Below, piece by piece: positions 12,801-18,353 of a DNA stretch of 64,000 nucleotides. Every line of letters starts with the position of its first letter. Position 1 is the stretch's first letter. The position numbers and the translations under genes are program-made. The stretch lies in NCBI RefSeq assembly GCF_003095375.1, contig NZ_QEHR01000002.1, forward strand, positions 186,001-250,000, read 5' to 3'. This DNA comes from Marixanthomonas spongiae. GTDB lineage: Bacteria; Bacteroidota; Bacteroidia; Flavobacteriales; Flavobacteriaceae. The notes below the pieces were generated by a model that worked only from the letters and a program-made list of their open reading frames with translations, did no database searches and was not told the DNA's origin.

Positions 12801-13040
12801 CAGGATTACCCAGACAACAATGTGAAAATTTACAACAGATGGGGAGTTCTGGTTTGGGAAACCAATGGATATGGTGGCTCTAACGGCAAGGAAAATGTCT
12901 TTGAGGGCGAATCTAACGGAAGGGCGACCATCCGTGCCAACGAAGAATTGCCTACGGGAACGTATTTTTACATACTTTCCTTCCCGGGCGATAATCCAGG
13001 AAAAGCCAGTTATTCAGGATACTTATATATAAACAGATAG
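894..13040 (+). CDS. Giant T9SS-exported multidomain adhesin (VWA, SprB-like, cadherin-like and DUF11-like repeats, type B sorting domain)
   Basis: The protein has 4048 residues. A signal peptide ends near residue 34 (SLFAQ). A von Willebrand A domain follows at about 70-280 with an intact MIDAS motif DRSGS at 74-78, which suggests metal-dependent ligand binding. SprB-type repeats (pattern GGTPPYSYSWSPGG, LSAGTYTVTVTDANGC) lie at about 476-551 and 803-1355. Twelve cadherin/tandem-95-like repeats (NPDGTYTYTP, CDTATV) fill about 1357-2540, and eleven DUF11-like repeats (AIAIVKT, YTFTVTNEGN) fill about 2543-3936. Residues 3942-4048 match the gliding-motility-associated C-terminal domain (NGITPNGD, IYNRWG, GTYFYIL), the type B T9SS sorting signal. 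Repeated DxDGDG stretches probably bind calcium. It is followed by sprF-like and OmpA genes, as at sprB loci. Expected role: cell-surface adhesion or gliding; ligand unknown. Confidence 0.93.
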   Translation: MKRFLQLRNILNKKSGTVFFMLFFLFSASSLFAQAIVVNRTVTENPTLCNQYDVELEVTGNPSVAPSEVVLVIDRSGSMDDGPKPEPIDYAKDAAIDFVNNFFANNPTGMNRIAVVSYAASASTDIGLTGSSGKQDVIDAINGLVTNGNTNIEAAMVKADQVLSNQATFDCNTNRSIVLLTDGVANRDNHGNSCSNSGVDTPCQLNAIQAGINAQTTTKGGEVYNQNIFSVGLFNAIQGGQQTAATKTIDGIQNAGLFTTENAPDLMNIYNTILGQLTPAATQISGQALVTNTIDSGFDYVSGSISASKGTASASGDLLSWYVNHVSNETITLNYSIVSVGSDACGIEQNTGEAVMQYIDADCNEQTLTFNNPDICVPCPEVTAEIEQNVCDNSVAYDADVYSGECSPVSGDVEWEFFLNNVSVGTSNTASGTFTYTGSEDFEGNFRAEVSYSGSYGTGCTLPAVDDEEEITLISQLTASVEKTDPTEAGQCSNGSATVDPSNGTAPYTYQWSANAGSQTTQTATNLGAGTYDVTITDANGCSVEKSIVLTCDIEGWNFECGSNKVVDEYGYNANGNTTTTATIPDAGNVYQYVVEIVYKGNNPGQTVEVVDNANVSHTLSRSVPMGSSSNIWVYRGLVSGSASTVTYTNPNVKNKLQSLVVYAFRNVPDATANSGKFTDLSGVNDIQSFTIDIPAFSSPRDLVVETPISELTNDGRYLLLKAEAGGVKDQVFLYGSDPSLPGGTCCLSIPTLTLEDVPGNVTQVTITVDTRNKQNGQNVNGQSWIIAGGVNVDANCYEDLELTLDNKTDVQCFGENSGSITVQATGGLEPYEYSLNGGTSQSSPTFNNLTAGVYTIEVTDSLGNTDSISVTLTEPEALSVQITKENASATGGCENGQATADPSGGTPPYSYQWSASANNQTTATATNLPSGTHTVTITDANDCEIEQGVVIDCVNDCDAVITVDYVKNVPCTGENGGMAKVSASSAANPSATFTFTWNTVPPQVDSGATSSTISNQPAGVYTVSVTIDGTQCQPVEQSVTITEPANALNVSATSTDESGPTTGDGTATANPSGGTPPYSYSWSPGGETTQTITGLSAGTYTVTVTDANGCTATASTTVNPGTCQGLSATASSTPVTCNGDNDGTATVAVSGGSGSFTYAWSPGGETTQTITGLSAGTYSVIVTDTVTQCTAEATTTVNEPNMLSSGIAVTNISCFGGDNGSLDLTVTGGTQPYSFEWSNGATTEDLSNLTAGTYSVTITDVNGCTTTDSAEVLQPSEALSLEIVSQTDIVCNELGAVTVEAFGGTSPYLYSIDGGTPQASGTFDSLEEGDYTISVADANGCDAEISVTILSNCIQAIDDINDTFVNLPVNGDVSTNDLNLDGPVGTETFTLVSGPSNGTLTLNPDGTYTYTPATDYVGEDSFEYQVCDTGNPVACDTATVYIEVQPIGSPDNDPPVANADTNSTQEGTSVDGTVLPNDFDPDGDPITVTGNTLPTNGTVTINPDGTYTYSPNPGFTGEDTFEYTICDNGSPALCDTATVTIQVVDGTDNMTTAVDDAYYGFPDTDITGNVLNNDTDPESDGQNVDTTVSPSNGPSNGTVVLNADGTFTYTPNTGYTGTDSFVYEIYDNGSPEARDIATVYISIDPNDGGNEILAIDDINNTFMNLPVSGNVSTNDLNPDGPVGTETFTLVEGPAYGSLSFNPDGTYIYYPENDYVGEDTFKYQVCDSGNPVACDTATVYIEIQPEGSPDNAPPVANADTNSTQEGTPVDGTVLSNDFDPDGDPITVTGNTPPTNGTVTINPDGTYTYSPNPGFTGEDTFEYTICDNGSPALCDTATVTIQVVDGTENMTTAVDDAYYGFPSEDIVGNVLDNDTDPEGDNQTVDTLLSPRYGPVHGSLVLNADGTFVYTPFGSYTGTDSFVYEIYDNGSPEARDIATVYISIDPNDGGNVILAIDDINDTFVNLPVSGDVSTNDINPDGPSDTETFTLVNGPSNGSLTLNLDGTYTYTPATDYVGEDTFEYQVCDGGNPVACDTATVYIEVQPVGSPDNDPPVANADTNTTKIDVPVNGNVLPNDYDPDGDPITVTGNTTPANGTVTINPDGTYTYTPNPGFTGEDTFEYTICDNGNPALCDTAVVTIQVIACDCNSTVANDDAYYGLPDQDILGNVLDNDTDPEGHNQNVDTAITPISGPTNGTLSINADGSFTYTPNAGYIGTDQFVYGVEDDGFPVATDVATVYISIDPNDGGNEILAIDDINDTFVNLPVNGDVSTNDLNPDGPTGTETFTLVSGPSNGSLTFNPDGTYTYTPATDYVGEDTFEYQVCDAGNPVACDTATVTIEIVDDPILENDPPVANNDTNTTEVDVPVSGTVISNDFDPDGDPITVTNNTAPANGAVTVNPDGTYTYTPNPGFVGEDTFEYTICDNGSPALCDTATVTIYIVENNANITVANDDAYYGEINAIVSGNVLDNDNDPEGDNQSVDIAISPVSGPSNGTVTINADGSFEYTPNTDFTGNDQFVYGIVDDGSPIATDLATVYILIEETPAPAIAIVKTGGFNDEDQDGCTNVGETITYTFTVTNQGNVPLTDIAVTDPLLEAPNPVVPIVLVSGDDGDGILQETETWVYEANYTLTQEDIDTGEVVNQATVHGTDPDGTTVEDLSGTTTTTDDETTTTLCQEPAIAIVKTGDYNDGGDCSQPGEEINYTFTVTNEGNVSLSSVNVTDPLIATITGPTGDTDGDGELDVDETWEYTGSYVITQDDIDAGEVNNQATAEGTAPDGTPVEDLSGTTTTTDDETTTTLCQEPAIAIVKTSSYDDGGDCSQPGEEINYTFTVTNEGNVSLSSVNVTDPLIATINGPTGDTDGDGELDVDETWEYTGSYVITQADIDAGEVINQATAEGTAPDGTTVEDLSGSMTTTDDETTTTLCQEPAITIVKTSSYDDGGDCSQPGEEINYTFTVTNEGNVSLSNVNVTDPLIATINGPTGDTDGDGELDVDETWEYTGSYVITQDDIDAGEVINQATAEGTAPDGTTVEDLSGTTTTTDDETTTTLCQAPAIAIVKTSSYDDGGDCSQPGEEINYTFTVTNEGNVSLSSVNVTDPLIATISGPTGDTDGDGELDVTEEWEYTGTYVITQADIDNGSVTNTATAEGTAPDGTVVTDDSGSTVDNDDPTETELCQTPAIAIVKASSYDDGGDCSQPGEEINYTFTVTNEGNVSLENVSVTDPLIATISGPTGDTDGDGELDVTEEWEYTGTYVITQADIDNGSVTNTATAEGTAPDGTVVTDDSGSTVDNDDPTETELCQTPAIAIVKTSSYDDGGDCSQPGEEINYTFTVTNEGNVSLSNVNVTDPLIATINGPTGDTDGDGELDVDETWEYTGSYVITQDDIDKGEVINQATAEGTAPDGAVVTDESGLTINDDDPTITTLCQDPVIAIVKTGVFNDEDGDGCSNVGETISYTFSVTNEGNVSLSFISIQDPLLGGTLTGPDSGDTDGDDKLDISEEWIYTATYTITQADINAGEVVNQATAKGEAPSGETVTDDSGATIGDDDPTVTVLCQNAAIAIVKTGVFNDENGDDCSDVGETIGYTFSVTNQGNVSLTSINVTDPLLGGAIAGPDSGDANGNGELDLDEEWVYSGSYAITQADINAGEVVNQATAEGVDPNGNVVSDDSGTTINDDDPTVTVLCQNGGIALVKIGTFSDENGDGCTQVGETIVYDFIVTNTGIVDLTNVTVTDPLVTVNGGPINLVSGATDATTFTATYTITQADIDAGQVVNQATAEGTTPEGDVVSDVSGATINDDDPTVTILCQDPSMSLEKVGVFNDENSDGIPQEGETISYAFSVTNTGNVTLYNITIEDPLPGIEIQGGPIASLAPDETDDTTFTAIYSINDADIEAGQVINQATVIGEDEQGTSVTDESDDPNNDEDVDNNGDGEPDDPTVTVLPNVDPEGDFEIFNGITPNGDNLNDYFIISGIQDYPDNNVKIYNRWGVLVWETNGYGGSNGKENVFEGESNGRATIRANEELPTGTYFYILSFPGDNPGKASYSGYLYINR
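4962..8510 (+). repeat. Four ~895-bp superunits, each coding three cadherin-like repeats
   Basis: Inside the adhesin gene, the AIDDIN(D/N)TF segment recurs at about 4962, 5857, 6750 and 7644, a period of roughly 893-895 bp. Each superunit codes three different repeats of about 100 residues, beginning AIDDIN, PPVANADTN and VDDAYYG or close variants. The same position in different superunits is more alike than neighbouring repeats within one superunit, so the array grew by duplication of the three-repeat block. Coding stays in frame throughout. Confidence 0.88.
8521..12700 (+). repeat. Eleven ~375-bp DUF11-like coding repeats
   Basis: Eleven units begin with AIAIVKT or a variant, at about 8527, 8926, 9301, 9676, 10048, 10423, 10798, 11172, 11562, 11945 and 12310. 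Units 2-7 are very alike and most are close to 375 bp long. Units 1 and 8-11 are more diverged and carry a (N/S)DE(D/N)xDG calcium-site-like stretch. Most units end with a short acidic Thr/Asp-rich linker and CQ, so each module carries at least one conserved Cys. Confidence 0.88.
10186..10804 (+). repeat. Pair of identical 244-bp direct repeats within the adhesin
   Basis: Bases 10186-10429 and 10561-10804 read identical to each other, offset by exactly 375 bp (one repeat unit, 125 codons). Neighbouring units differ at many synonymous positions, so this pair reflects a recent duplication or gene conversion. Slippage or recombination here would add or remove whole in-frame modules. It is also a site where short-read assembly could collapse or expand the array. 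Confidence 0.85.
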
Positions 13041-13052
13041 AAAGTCAAAAAC

Positions 13053-13076
13053 CTCCCGGAGGTAATACTCCGGGGG
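13053..13076 (+). promoter_or_regulatory. GC-rich hairpin between adhesin and sprF-like gene
   Basis: The arms CTCCCGGAG (13053-13061) and CTCCGGGGG (13068-13076) form nine pairs, one of them G-U, around a 6-nt loop. No T-run follows, so this is not a standard intrinsic terminator. It sits 13 bp after the adhesin stop codon and 17 bp before the next start codon, which suggests an RNA processing or stabilising element that separates expression of the 12-kb adhesin message from its accessory genes. Confidence 0.55.
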
Positions 13077-13093
13077 TATAAAAATACATAACG

Positions 13094-14038
13094 ATGAAAC
13101 ACAGTTATTTAGCTATTATAGTTTTGATTTTACTTGGGAGCTTTTCAAGCAACGCCCAGCAAGATCCACAATACACACAGTATATGTACAATACGCAGAT
13201 TGTAAACCCGGCCTATGCTGGTTCACGCGATGTGTTGAGTTTTGGCCTCTTGTTACGTACGCAATGGACAGGGCTTCAAGGAGCGCCAAAAACAGGTACG
13301 TTTACCGTCAATTCGCCCATTGGTACTTTGGACAACATGGGACTGGGATTGTCCATTACAAGTGATGAAATAGGGCCGTCGGTAGAGTCTAATGTTAATA
13401 TAGATTATTCCTATACCATTAACACATCAGACGCTTCGCAACTATCTTTTGGTCTTAAAGCTGGGTTGGATATTTTGGATGTGAATTTCAATAAATTGGA
13501 TATTTTTGACCCAGAATATCTTTTTGAAAACAACATAGACAATAAACTACAGCCACAAATTGGCGCTGGTGTCTATTTCAATACCGAAAAGTTCTACGCC
13601 GGTCTATCAGTACCCAACTTTTTAACCACCAAGCATTTTGATGAATCCTCGCTGAAAGACTTCGATGCTAGCGAAGATGTGATCCCTGCCGAACGGTTAC
13701 ACTATTTTTTAATCGCGGGTTATGTGTTTGATATCAACGAAAACCTAAAATTTAAACCTGCCACCTTGATCAAGGCAGTAAGCGGTTCTCCGTTACAATG
13801 GGATGCATCGGCCAACTTCTTGTTATACGATAAATTAACCTTGGGCGCTTCGTACAGATGGAGTGCGGCATTGAGCGCTATGGCTGGGTTTCAGGTAAGC
13901 GATCAACTGTTCATAGGTTTTGGGTATGATTATCAAACCACCGATATTGAAGACTTTAGCGATGGTTCTTATGAGGTGTTCTTGCGTTTTGATCTATTCA
14001 ACAAACCCGAACGTGTTTTAACACCTAGATTCTTTTAA
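13094..14038 (+). CDS. sprF: PorP/SprF family T9SS membrane protein
   Basis: This 314-residue protein has a signal peptide (cleavage near NAQQDPQ) and the classic PorP/SprF opening DPQYTQYMYN followed by NPAYAGSR. The rest alternates beta strands, as expected for an outer-membrane beta barrel of about 14 strands, and ends in the aromatic FLRFDLF region. In Flavobacterium johnsoniae SprF is needed for secretion of the neighbouring adhesin SprB; paralogues elsewhere pair with other type B cargo proteins. The position directly after the giant type B adhesin fits a dedicated export partner. The family is well supported; that it serves this adhesin specifically is inferred from gene order. Confidence 0.9.
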   Translation: MKHSYLAIIVLILLGSFSSNAQQDPQYTQYMYNTQIVNPAYAGSRDVLSFGLLLRTQWTGLQGAPKTGTFTVNSPIGTLDNMGLGLSITSDEIGPSVESNVNIDYSYTINTSDASQLSFGLKAGLDILDVNFNKLDIFDPEYLFENNIDNKLQPQIGAGVYFNTEKFYAGLSVPNFLTTKHFDESSLKDFDASEDVIPAERLHYFLIAGYVFDINENLKFKPATLIKAVSGSPLQWDASANFLLYDKLTLGASYRWSAALSAMAGFQVSDQLFIGFGYDYQTTDIEDFSDGSYEVFLRFDLFNKPERVLTPRFF

Positions 14039-14049
14039 AAAAAATTACT

Positions 14050-15978
14050 ATGAAACCTATATCTCAAAAATCGATTTTTTTTCTCGTTCTTTTCTTTACC
14101 GTCAGTGTTTCTTTTTCACAGCGTAACGAAATAAAGAAAGCCAACAAAGACTTTGATAAGTTTGCTTATATCGATGCCCGTGAAATTTATTTAAAGGTAA
14201 TTGAGGATGGCTACCAATCTGCGGAAATATTCCAAAAACTGGGCGATACCTATTATTGGAACAGTGATTACGATAATGCTGCAAAATGGTATTCAAGATT
14301 GGTAAATGAATATCCAGACCAAACAGAACCAGAATACTATTACCGTGCTGCACAGTCTTTAAAAAGCCTCGGAAAATATAAAGAATCCGATGAACTGATG
14401 ATTCAGTTCGCAGCTCGCGGAGGCAATGGTATGTTAATCAAAAATTTTGAGAACGACCCCAACTACCTCAAGAGCATCGCCAAGGAATCGCGGGAATTTG
14501 TGTTGGAAAAAGTTTCCATAAATAGCAACACCTCAGACTTCGGTCCCTCTTTTTACGGGGACAAAGTAGTATATGCCGCATCGAAAACAAACTCAGAAGG
14601 CACTAAAGTGGCCGAATGGAACGCCCAGCCGTTTTTAGACCTGTACGTAGCCGATGTTGATGAGAATGGAGATTTAATCAATGCACAACCTCTTCCTGGT
14701 GACATAAACACCAAATACCACGAATCGACTCCCGTTTTCAGTAAAGACGGAAAAACCATGTACTTTACCCGAAATAATTATCTTGATGGAAAAAAAGGGA
14801 AAGACCGCAACAAAACCGTTCGTTTAAAGCTCTATAAAGCCACCAAAAGCGGGGATCATTTTTGGACCCACGTTAAAGAGCTTCCTTTTAATAGTGATAA
14901 TTACTCCACCGCCCATCCTGCATTGAGCAAGGATGGTAAGCGTTTGTACTTTTCATCGGATATGCCGGGCACCGTTGGCATGTCAGACCTTTGGTACGTA
15001 ACCATTAAGGAGAATGACACGTACGGAAAACCTGTAAATCTGGGTAACTCTATCAATACGGAAGCCAGGGAGTCGTTCCCTTTTATAAGCGAAAAAAACA
15101 ACCTGTACTTTTCCACCGATGGCCGTGCAGGTTTGGGAGGGTTCGATATTTATATGACGCCCTTGGACAGTTTAGGAAATCCCGGACCTGTAAAAAACCT
15201 GGGGGAGCCGGCCAATAGCAACCAAGATGATTTTGGGTTTATAATAAAAGAGAGCGAGAGAATAGGATACCTTACCTCGAACCGAGAGGGTACCCGTGGC
15301 AGCATAGATGATGAAATTTATTTATTTAAAGAAAAATGCCAGATTACCATTACCGGTCTGGTAACCGATCTGGAGACTGGCGAACTGCTGCCTGGAGCAA
15401 CGGTAACCCTCTTGGATTCCGACAATAAAGAAATTAAAAGTGTGCCGGCGGATAAGAATGCCAGATATACGTTGATGGCCGATTGCGGTAGCAAATATGC
15501 CGTTCGAGGCGCCAAAAAGGGCTATGAGTCCAATGAAAAGCTTGTGGAAACACCAAACGAAACTGGAAGCATCGATGTGCCGCTGCAATTGAAACCATTG
15601 GATTGCCCGCCTGACGATTTGGGATGTCGCTTAAACTTGCAACCAATTTATTTCGATTTTGACCGCTACAACATCCGGCCAGATGCCGAGGTGGAATTGG
15701 CAAAAATACTGGCAGCGCTTCGGGAATACCCTGAGCTGGAAATCCATATCGAGTCGCATACCGATTCGCGCGGGAATGACAGTTATAACGAAGCCTTGTC
15801 CGAAAAAAGAGCACAATCAACCCTTAACTGGTTGGTTAAAAAGGGTATTGACCGTGATAGGCTCAGTGCCAAAGGATACGGCGAATACCGTTTGGTAAAC
15901 GAGTGTTCCAACGGTGTTAAATGTACCGAAGAACAACACCAACTTAACCGTAGGTCGATGTTCATTATTCAAAATTAA
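14050..15978 (+). CDS. PorE-like OmpA-family protein (TPR, PD40 propeller, CRD, OmpA-C)
   Basis: This 642-residue protein has a signal peptide (residues 1-24, VSFSQ). TPR-like helices occupy about 25-145 (AEIFQKLGDTYYWNSDY), followed by PD40/WD40-like beta-propeller blades at about 165-425 (KDGKTMYFTRN, KDGKRLYFSSD, NNLYFSTDG). A carboxypeptidase-regulatory-like beta domain lies at about 430-515, and an OmpA peptidoglycan-binding domain at about 530-642 (YFDFDRYNIRP, SHTDSRG, LSEKRAQS, NRRSMF). This is the domain order of PorE from the Porphyromonas T9SS, which anchors the machine to peptidoglycan. The start lies 11 bp after the sprF-like stop, so the two are surely co-transcribed. It probably works with the SprF-like protein on the adhesin. 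Confidence 0.88.
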   Translation: MKPISQKSIFFLVLFFTVSVSFSQRNEIKKANKDFDKFAYIDAREIYLKVIEDGYQSAEIFQKLGDTYYWNSDYDNAAKWYSRLVNEYPDQTEPEYYYRAAQSLKSLGKYKESDELMIQFAARGGNGMLIKNFENDPNYLKSIAKESREFVLEKVSINSNTSDFGPSFYGDKVVYAASKTNSEGTKVAEWNAQPFLDLYVADVDENGDLINAQPLPGDINTKYHESTPVFSKDGKTMYFTRNNYLDGKKGKDRNKTVRLKLYKATKSGDHFWTHVKELPFNSDNYSTAHPALSKDGKRLYFSSDMPGTVGMSDLWYVTIKENDTYGKPVNLGNSINTEARESFPFISEKNNLYFSTDGRAGLGGFDIYMTPLDSLGNPGPVKNLGEPANSNQDDFGFIIKESERIGYLTSNREGTRGSIDDEIYLFKEKCQITITGLVTDLETGELLPGATVTLLDSDNKEIKSVPADKNARYTLMADCGSKYAVRGAKKGYESNEKLVETPNETGSIDVPLQLKPLDCPPDDLGCRLNLQPIYFDFDRYNIRPDAEVELAKILAALREYPELEIHIESHTDSRGNDSYNEALSEKRAQSTLNWLVKKGIDRDRLSAKGYGEYRLVNECSNGVKCTEEQHQLNRRSMFIIQN

Positions 15979-16003
15979 ACAACATCCAATCAATTTTTTT
16001 TAC

Positions 16004-16039
16004 AAAAAAGCGCTCCATAAACCTCTTGGGCGCTTTTTT
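16004..16039 (+). terminator. Intrinsic terminator after the adhesin cassette
   Basis: An A-tract with GCGCTC (16004-16015) pairs with GGGCGC followed by six T residues (16028-16039) across a 12-nt loop. It closes the transcript of the OmpA-type gene, whose stop codon lies 26 bp upstream. Confidence 0.8.
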
Positions 16040-16065
16040 GGTTTTATTTACAAGGTGCTATTTCG

Positions 16066-16073
16066 TATTTTTG
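16066..16073 (+). promoter_or_regulatory. Possible minus-7 element for idi-queD-manA
   Basis: TATTTTTG fits TAnnTTTG and lies 16 bp before the idi start codon. The nearest TTG (16038-16040) is 25 bp upstream, slightly longer than ideal, so support is moderate. Confidence 0.45.
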
Positions 16074-16089
16074 AAAAAACTGAAATTGC

Positions 16090-16608
16090 ATGACAGAAGA
16101 GAAAGTAATCCTTGTAAATCAAAAGGACGAAAAAATAGGCCTGATGCCAAAAATGGAGGCTCACGAAAAAGCATTGTTGCACCGTGCCTTTTCCGTTTTT
16201 GTCTTTAACGATAAAAATGAACTGATGCTGCAGCAAAGGGCGTTGCACAAATACCATTCGCCCGGGCTATGGACCAATACTTGCTGTAGCCACCAACGTG
16301 ATGGAGAAGGCAATGTAGAAGCAGGCAAGAGAAGGCTTCAAGAAGAAATGGGGTTCTCAACGCCTTTAAGGGAAACCACCTCTTTTATATACAAAGCACC
16401 CTTCGATAACGGCCTGACCGAACATGAATTTGACCACATTTTGGTAGGCAGCTACAATGAAGCCCCAAAAATAAATCCAGATGAAGTGGCCGACTGGAAA
16501 TGGATGTCCATGAAAGCAGTAGAGAAAGATATACATGAAAACCCCGCGGCTTATACCGCTTGGTTCAAGATTATATTCGATAAATTTCAAGAACATTTAA
16601 CCCAATGA
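16090..16608 (+). CDS. idi: Isopentenyl-diphosphate delta-isomerase, type I (Nudix)
   Basis: This 172-residue enzyme interconverts isopentenyl and dimethylallyl diphosphate, supplying isoprenoids such as quinones, carotenoids and undecaprenyl carriers. Type I hallmarks are visible: LWTNTCCSHQRDGEG near residues 60-74, with the catalytic Cys at 65/66 and a metal-binding His at 68, the Nudix-like RRLQEEMGF at 81-89, and EHEF at 111-114 supplying the catalytic Glu region. The length is normal for the bacterial type I enzyme. It opens a three-gene set and its last 4 bp overlap the queD start (ATGA), which suggests translational coupling. Confidence 0.95.
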   Translation: MTEEKVILVNQKDEKIGLMPKMEAHEKALLHRAFSVFVFNDKNELMLQQRALHKYHSPGLWTNTCCSHQRDGEGNVEAGKRRLQEEMGFSTPLRETTSFIYKAPFDNGLTEHEFDHILVGSYNEAPKINPDEVADWKWMSMKAVEKDIHENPAAYTAWFKIIFDKFQEHLTQ

Positions 16609-17012
16609 GTTTAACAGTTTTCAGAAAAGCACACTTTAATGCGGCGCACCGTTTGTATGTAAAAGAATGGAGCGATGAAAAAAACCGTGACTATTTCGGA
16701 AAATGCAGCAATCCCAACTACCACGGGCATAATTATGAACTGGAAGTGGGCGTTACGGGAAAAGTGGATCCCAAAACGGGGTATTTGATCAATTTGGAAA
16801 CCTTGAAAACAATCATTAAAGAAGAAGTGGAAGTGCCTCTTGACCATAAAAACCTCAATATAGAAGTAGAAGAATTTAAAACCTTGAATCCCACGGTGGA
16901 AAACATTGCCATAGTGATATGGAACAAGCTCCGCAACAGGCTGGACGACACCTTTGAAATTTCGGTAAAGCTCTACGAAACCCCCCGCAATTTTGTAATC
17001 TATACCGGTTAA
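16605..17012 (+). CDS. queD: 6-pyruvoyl tetrahydropterin synthase / 6-carboxytetrahydropterin synthase family
   Basis: This 135-residue T-fold enzyme acts on 7,8-dihydroneopterin triphosphate. The zinc ligands are His15 (FNAAHRL) and His40/His42 (YHGHNYEL), and the catalytic Cys is Cys34 (FGKCSNPN). The CSNPNYHGHNY stretch resembles eukaryotic-type PTPS, but in bacteria most members make 6-carboxytetrahydropterin for queuosine (QueD). No other queuosine gene lies nearby, so the exact product is not settled by context. The start codon overlaps the idi stop, and manA begins 3 bp after its stop. Confidence 0.85.
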   Translation: MSLTVFRKAHFNAAHRLYVKEWSDEKNRDYFGKCSNPNYHGHNYELEVGVTGKVDPKTGYLINLETLKTIIKEEVEVPLDHKNLNIEVEEFKTLNPTVENIAIVIWNKLRNRLDDTFEISVKLYETPRNFVIYTG

Positions 17013-17015
17013 ACA

Positions 17016-18002
17016 ATGAACAAACTCCCAGCATTGTACCCTTTGAAATTTACGCCTATCCTTAAAGAAAAAGTTTGGGGCGGAACAAAATTAGCTCGAT
17101 TTTTCAATAAAGACGAATCGGACAACAACCAGCATATTGGTGAAAGTTGGGAGATTTCAGGTTTAGAAGACGCCGTTTCAACAGTAAGCAACGGAGCCCT
17201 AAAGAAACAGGGTTTGTCCAAGTTGATAGCCCGGTATAAAGCCGAATTGGTAGGCGAAAAGGTGTACACGCGGTTTGGCGATACGTTCCCCCTTCTGTTT
17301 AAGTTTATCGATGCCCATCAAGACCTTTCGGTACAAGTGCATCCGGGCGATGAACTGGCAAAAAAGAGACATGACAGTTTTGGTAAAACCGAGGTGTGGT
17401 ACATCGTCAATGCCGAAAAAGACGCGCGATTGATATTGGGCTTCAATACCCCCATGACCGAAACCCGTTACCTCAAGTTCCTTTCAGAAGGTAAAATTTC
17501 AGACATCTTGCACGAAGAACCCGTAACGGCCGGGAATGCCTTTTTTATTGCTCCGGGAACCGTCCACGCCATAGGTAAAGGTATTTTGTTGGCTGAAATA
17601 CAACAAACATCAGACATTACCTACAGAATTTACGATTGGGACCGCCCCGATATAAACGGCAATATGCGCACGCTGCACACCGATTTGGCAAAAGATGCCA
17701 TCTCATACAACAATATAGAAGCAAAGATAGCTTATACAGATACCGAAGATAAAATTATACCTTTAAAAAGCCTTCCCTACTTTGAAACCAATAAGCTGAA
17801 CCTTACCAAACGCTTTAAAAGAGATCTAAAAAAAATAGACTCCTTCGTGGTGTATATGTGCACCGATGGGGAAGCGGTGCTACAAACCGAAACAGGTTCA
17901 GAAACTATAAAAAAAGGCGAAACGGTATTGATTCCTGCTTGCTTTGCTTCCATCATAATAGATTCCACTTCTGCCACACTTTTAGAGGTTTATATTCCTT
18001 GA
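17016..18002 (+). CDS. manA: Mannose-6-phosphate isomerase, class I
   Basis: This 328-residue cupin enzyme interconverts fructose 6-phosphate and mannose 6-phosphate, feeding GDP-mannose and surface glycan synthesis. Diagnostic motifs are KVWGGTKLA near residue 23, the metal-binding QVHPGDELA near 108-116, FGKTEVWYI near 124-132 and APGTVHAIG near 184-192, where the His is a zinc ligand. The length fits the short bacterial form. It is the last gene of the idi-queD-manA set. No terminator was found directly after it. Confidence 0.93.
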   Translation: MNKLPALYPLKFTPILKEKVWGGTKLARFFNKDESDNNQHIGESWEISGLEDAVSTVSNGALKKQGLSKLIARYKAELVGEKVYTRFGDTFPLLFKFIDAHQDLSVQVHPGDELAKKRHDSFGKTEVWYIVNAEKDARLILGFNTPMTETRYLKFLSEGKISDILHEEPVTAGNAFFIAPGTVHAIGKGILLAEIQQTSDITYRIYDWDRPDINGNMRTLHTDLAKDAISYNNIEAKIAYTDTEDKIIPLKSLPYFETNKLNLTKRFKRDLKKIDSFVVYMCTDGEAVLQTETGSETIKKGETVLIPACFASIIIDSTSATLLEVYIP

Positions 18003-18009
18003 TTGTTCG

Positions 18010-18078
18010 TATCTTTGCCGAAATTTTAAAAATTGAAAATAATCAGTTTAACTTAAAAAATTCCCGCCGTTGCGGGGA
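18010..18078 (+). promoter_or_regulatory. Promoter element and leader hairpin for the 88-residue gene
   Basis: TATCTTTG at 18010-18017 matches the TAnnTTTG minus-7 consensus. Downstream, TTCCCGC (18061-18067) and GCGGGGA (18072-18078) can form a seven-pair stem with a CGTT loop, 8 bp before the start codon at 18087. The hairpin is the only GC-rich part of an otherwise AT-rich leader and could modulate translation or mRNA stability. Confidence 0.5.
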
Positions 18079-18086
18079 AAAACAAT

Positions 18087-18353
18087 ATGGCAAGTAAACG
18101 CAATTTAAAAAAAGACATCAACTACGTGTTGGGCGATATTATCGAGGCGGTCTATATATGGCAGCTTACCCATCCAGAAAAGGAAACCAAAGAGTCTGAA
18201 AAGATTATCGATGAAACCATCGCACTTTTCGATGCTTTGATCGTGAAAGTGAACCAAAAAGATGTTGACAACAAAAAACAGCACTTTAAAGCGATTAACC
18301 AAGAATTGGAAACCGAAGGCAGAAAATTGATCGATAAAATCAACGCCTTATAA
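18087..18353 (+). CDS. Small conserved helical protein of unknown function
   Basis: This 88-residue cytoplasmic protein has no signal peptide and is predicted by eye to be almost wholly alpha-helical. Charged segments (NLKKDINYVLGDIIEAVY, ETKESEKIIDETIALFD) alternate with hydrophobic positions in a coiled or helical-bundle pattern. It has its own promoter-like element and leader hairpin. Its 3' end overlaps the convergent lipoprotein gene by 6 bp. No named family or catalytic motif was recognised. Confidence 0.8.
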   Translation: MASKRNLKKDINYVLGDIIEAVYIWQLTHPEKETKESEKIIDETIALFDALIVKVNQKDVDNKKQHFKAINQELETEGRKLIDKINAL

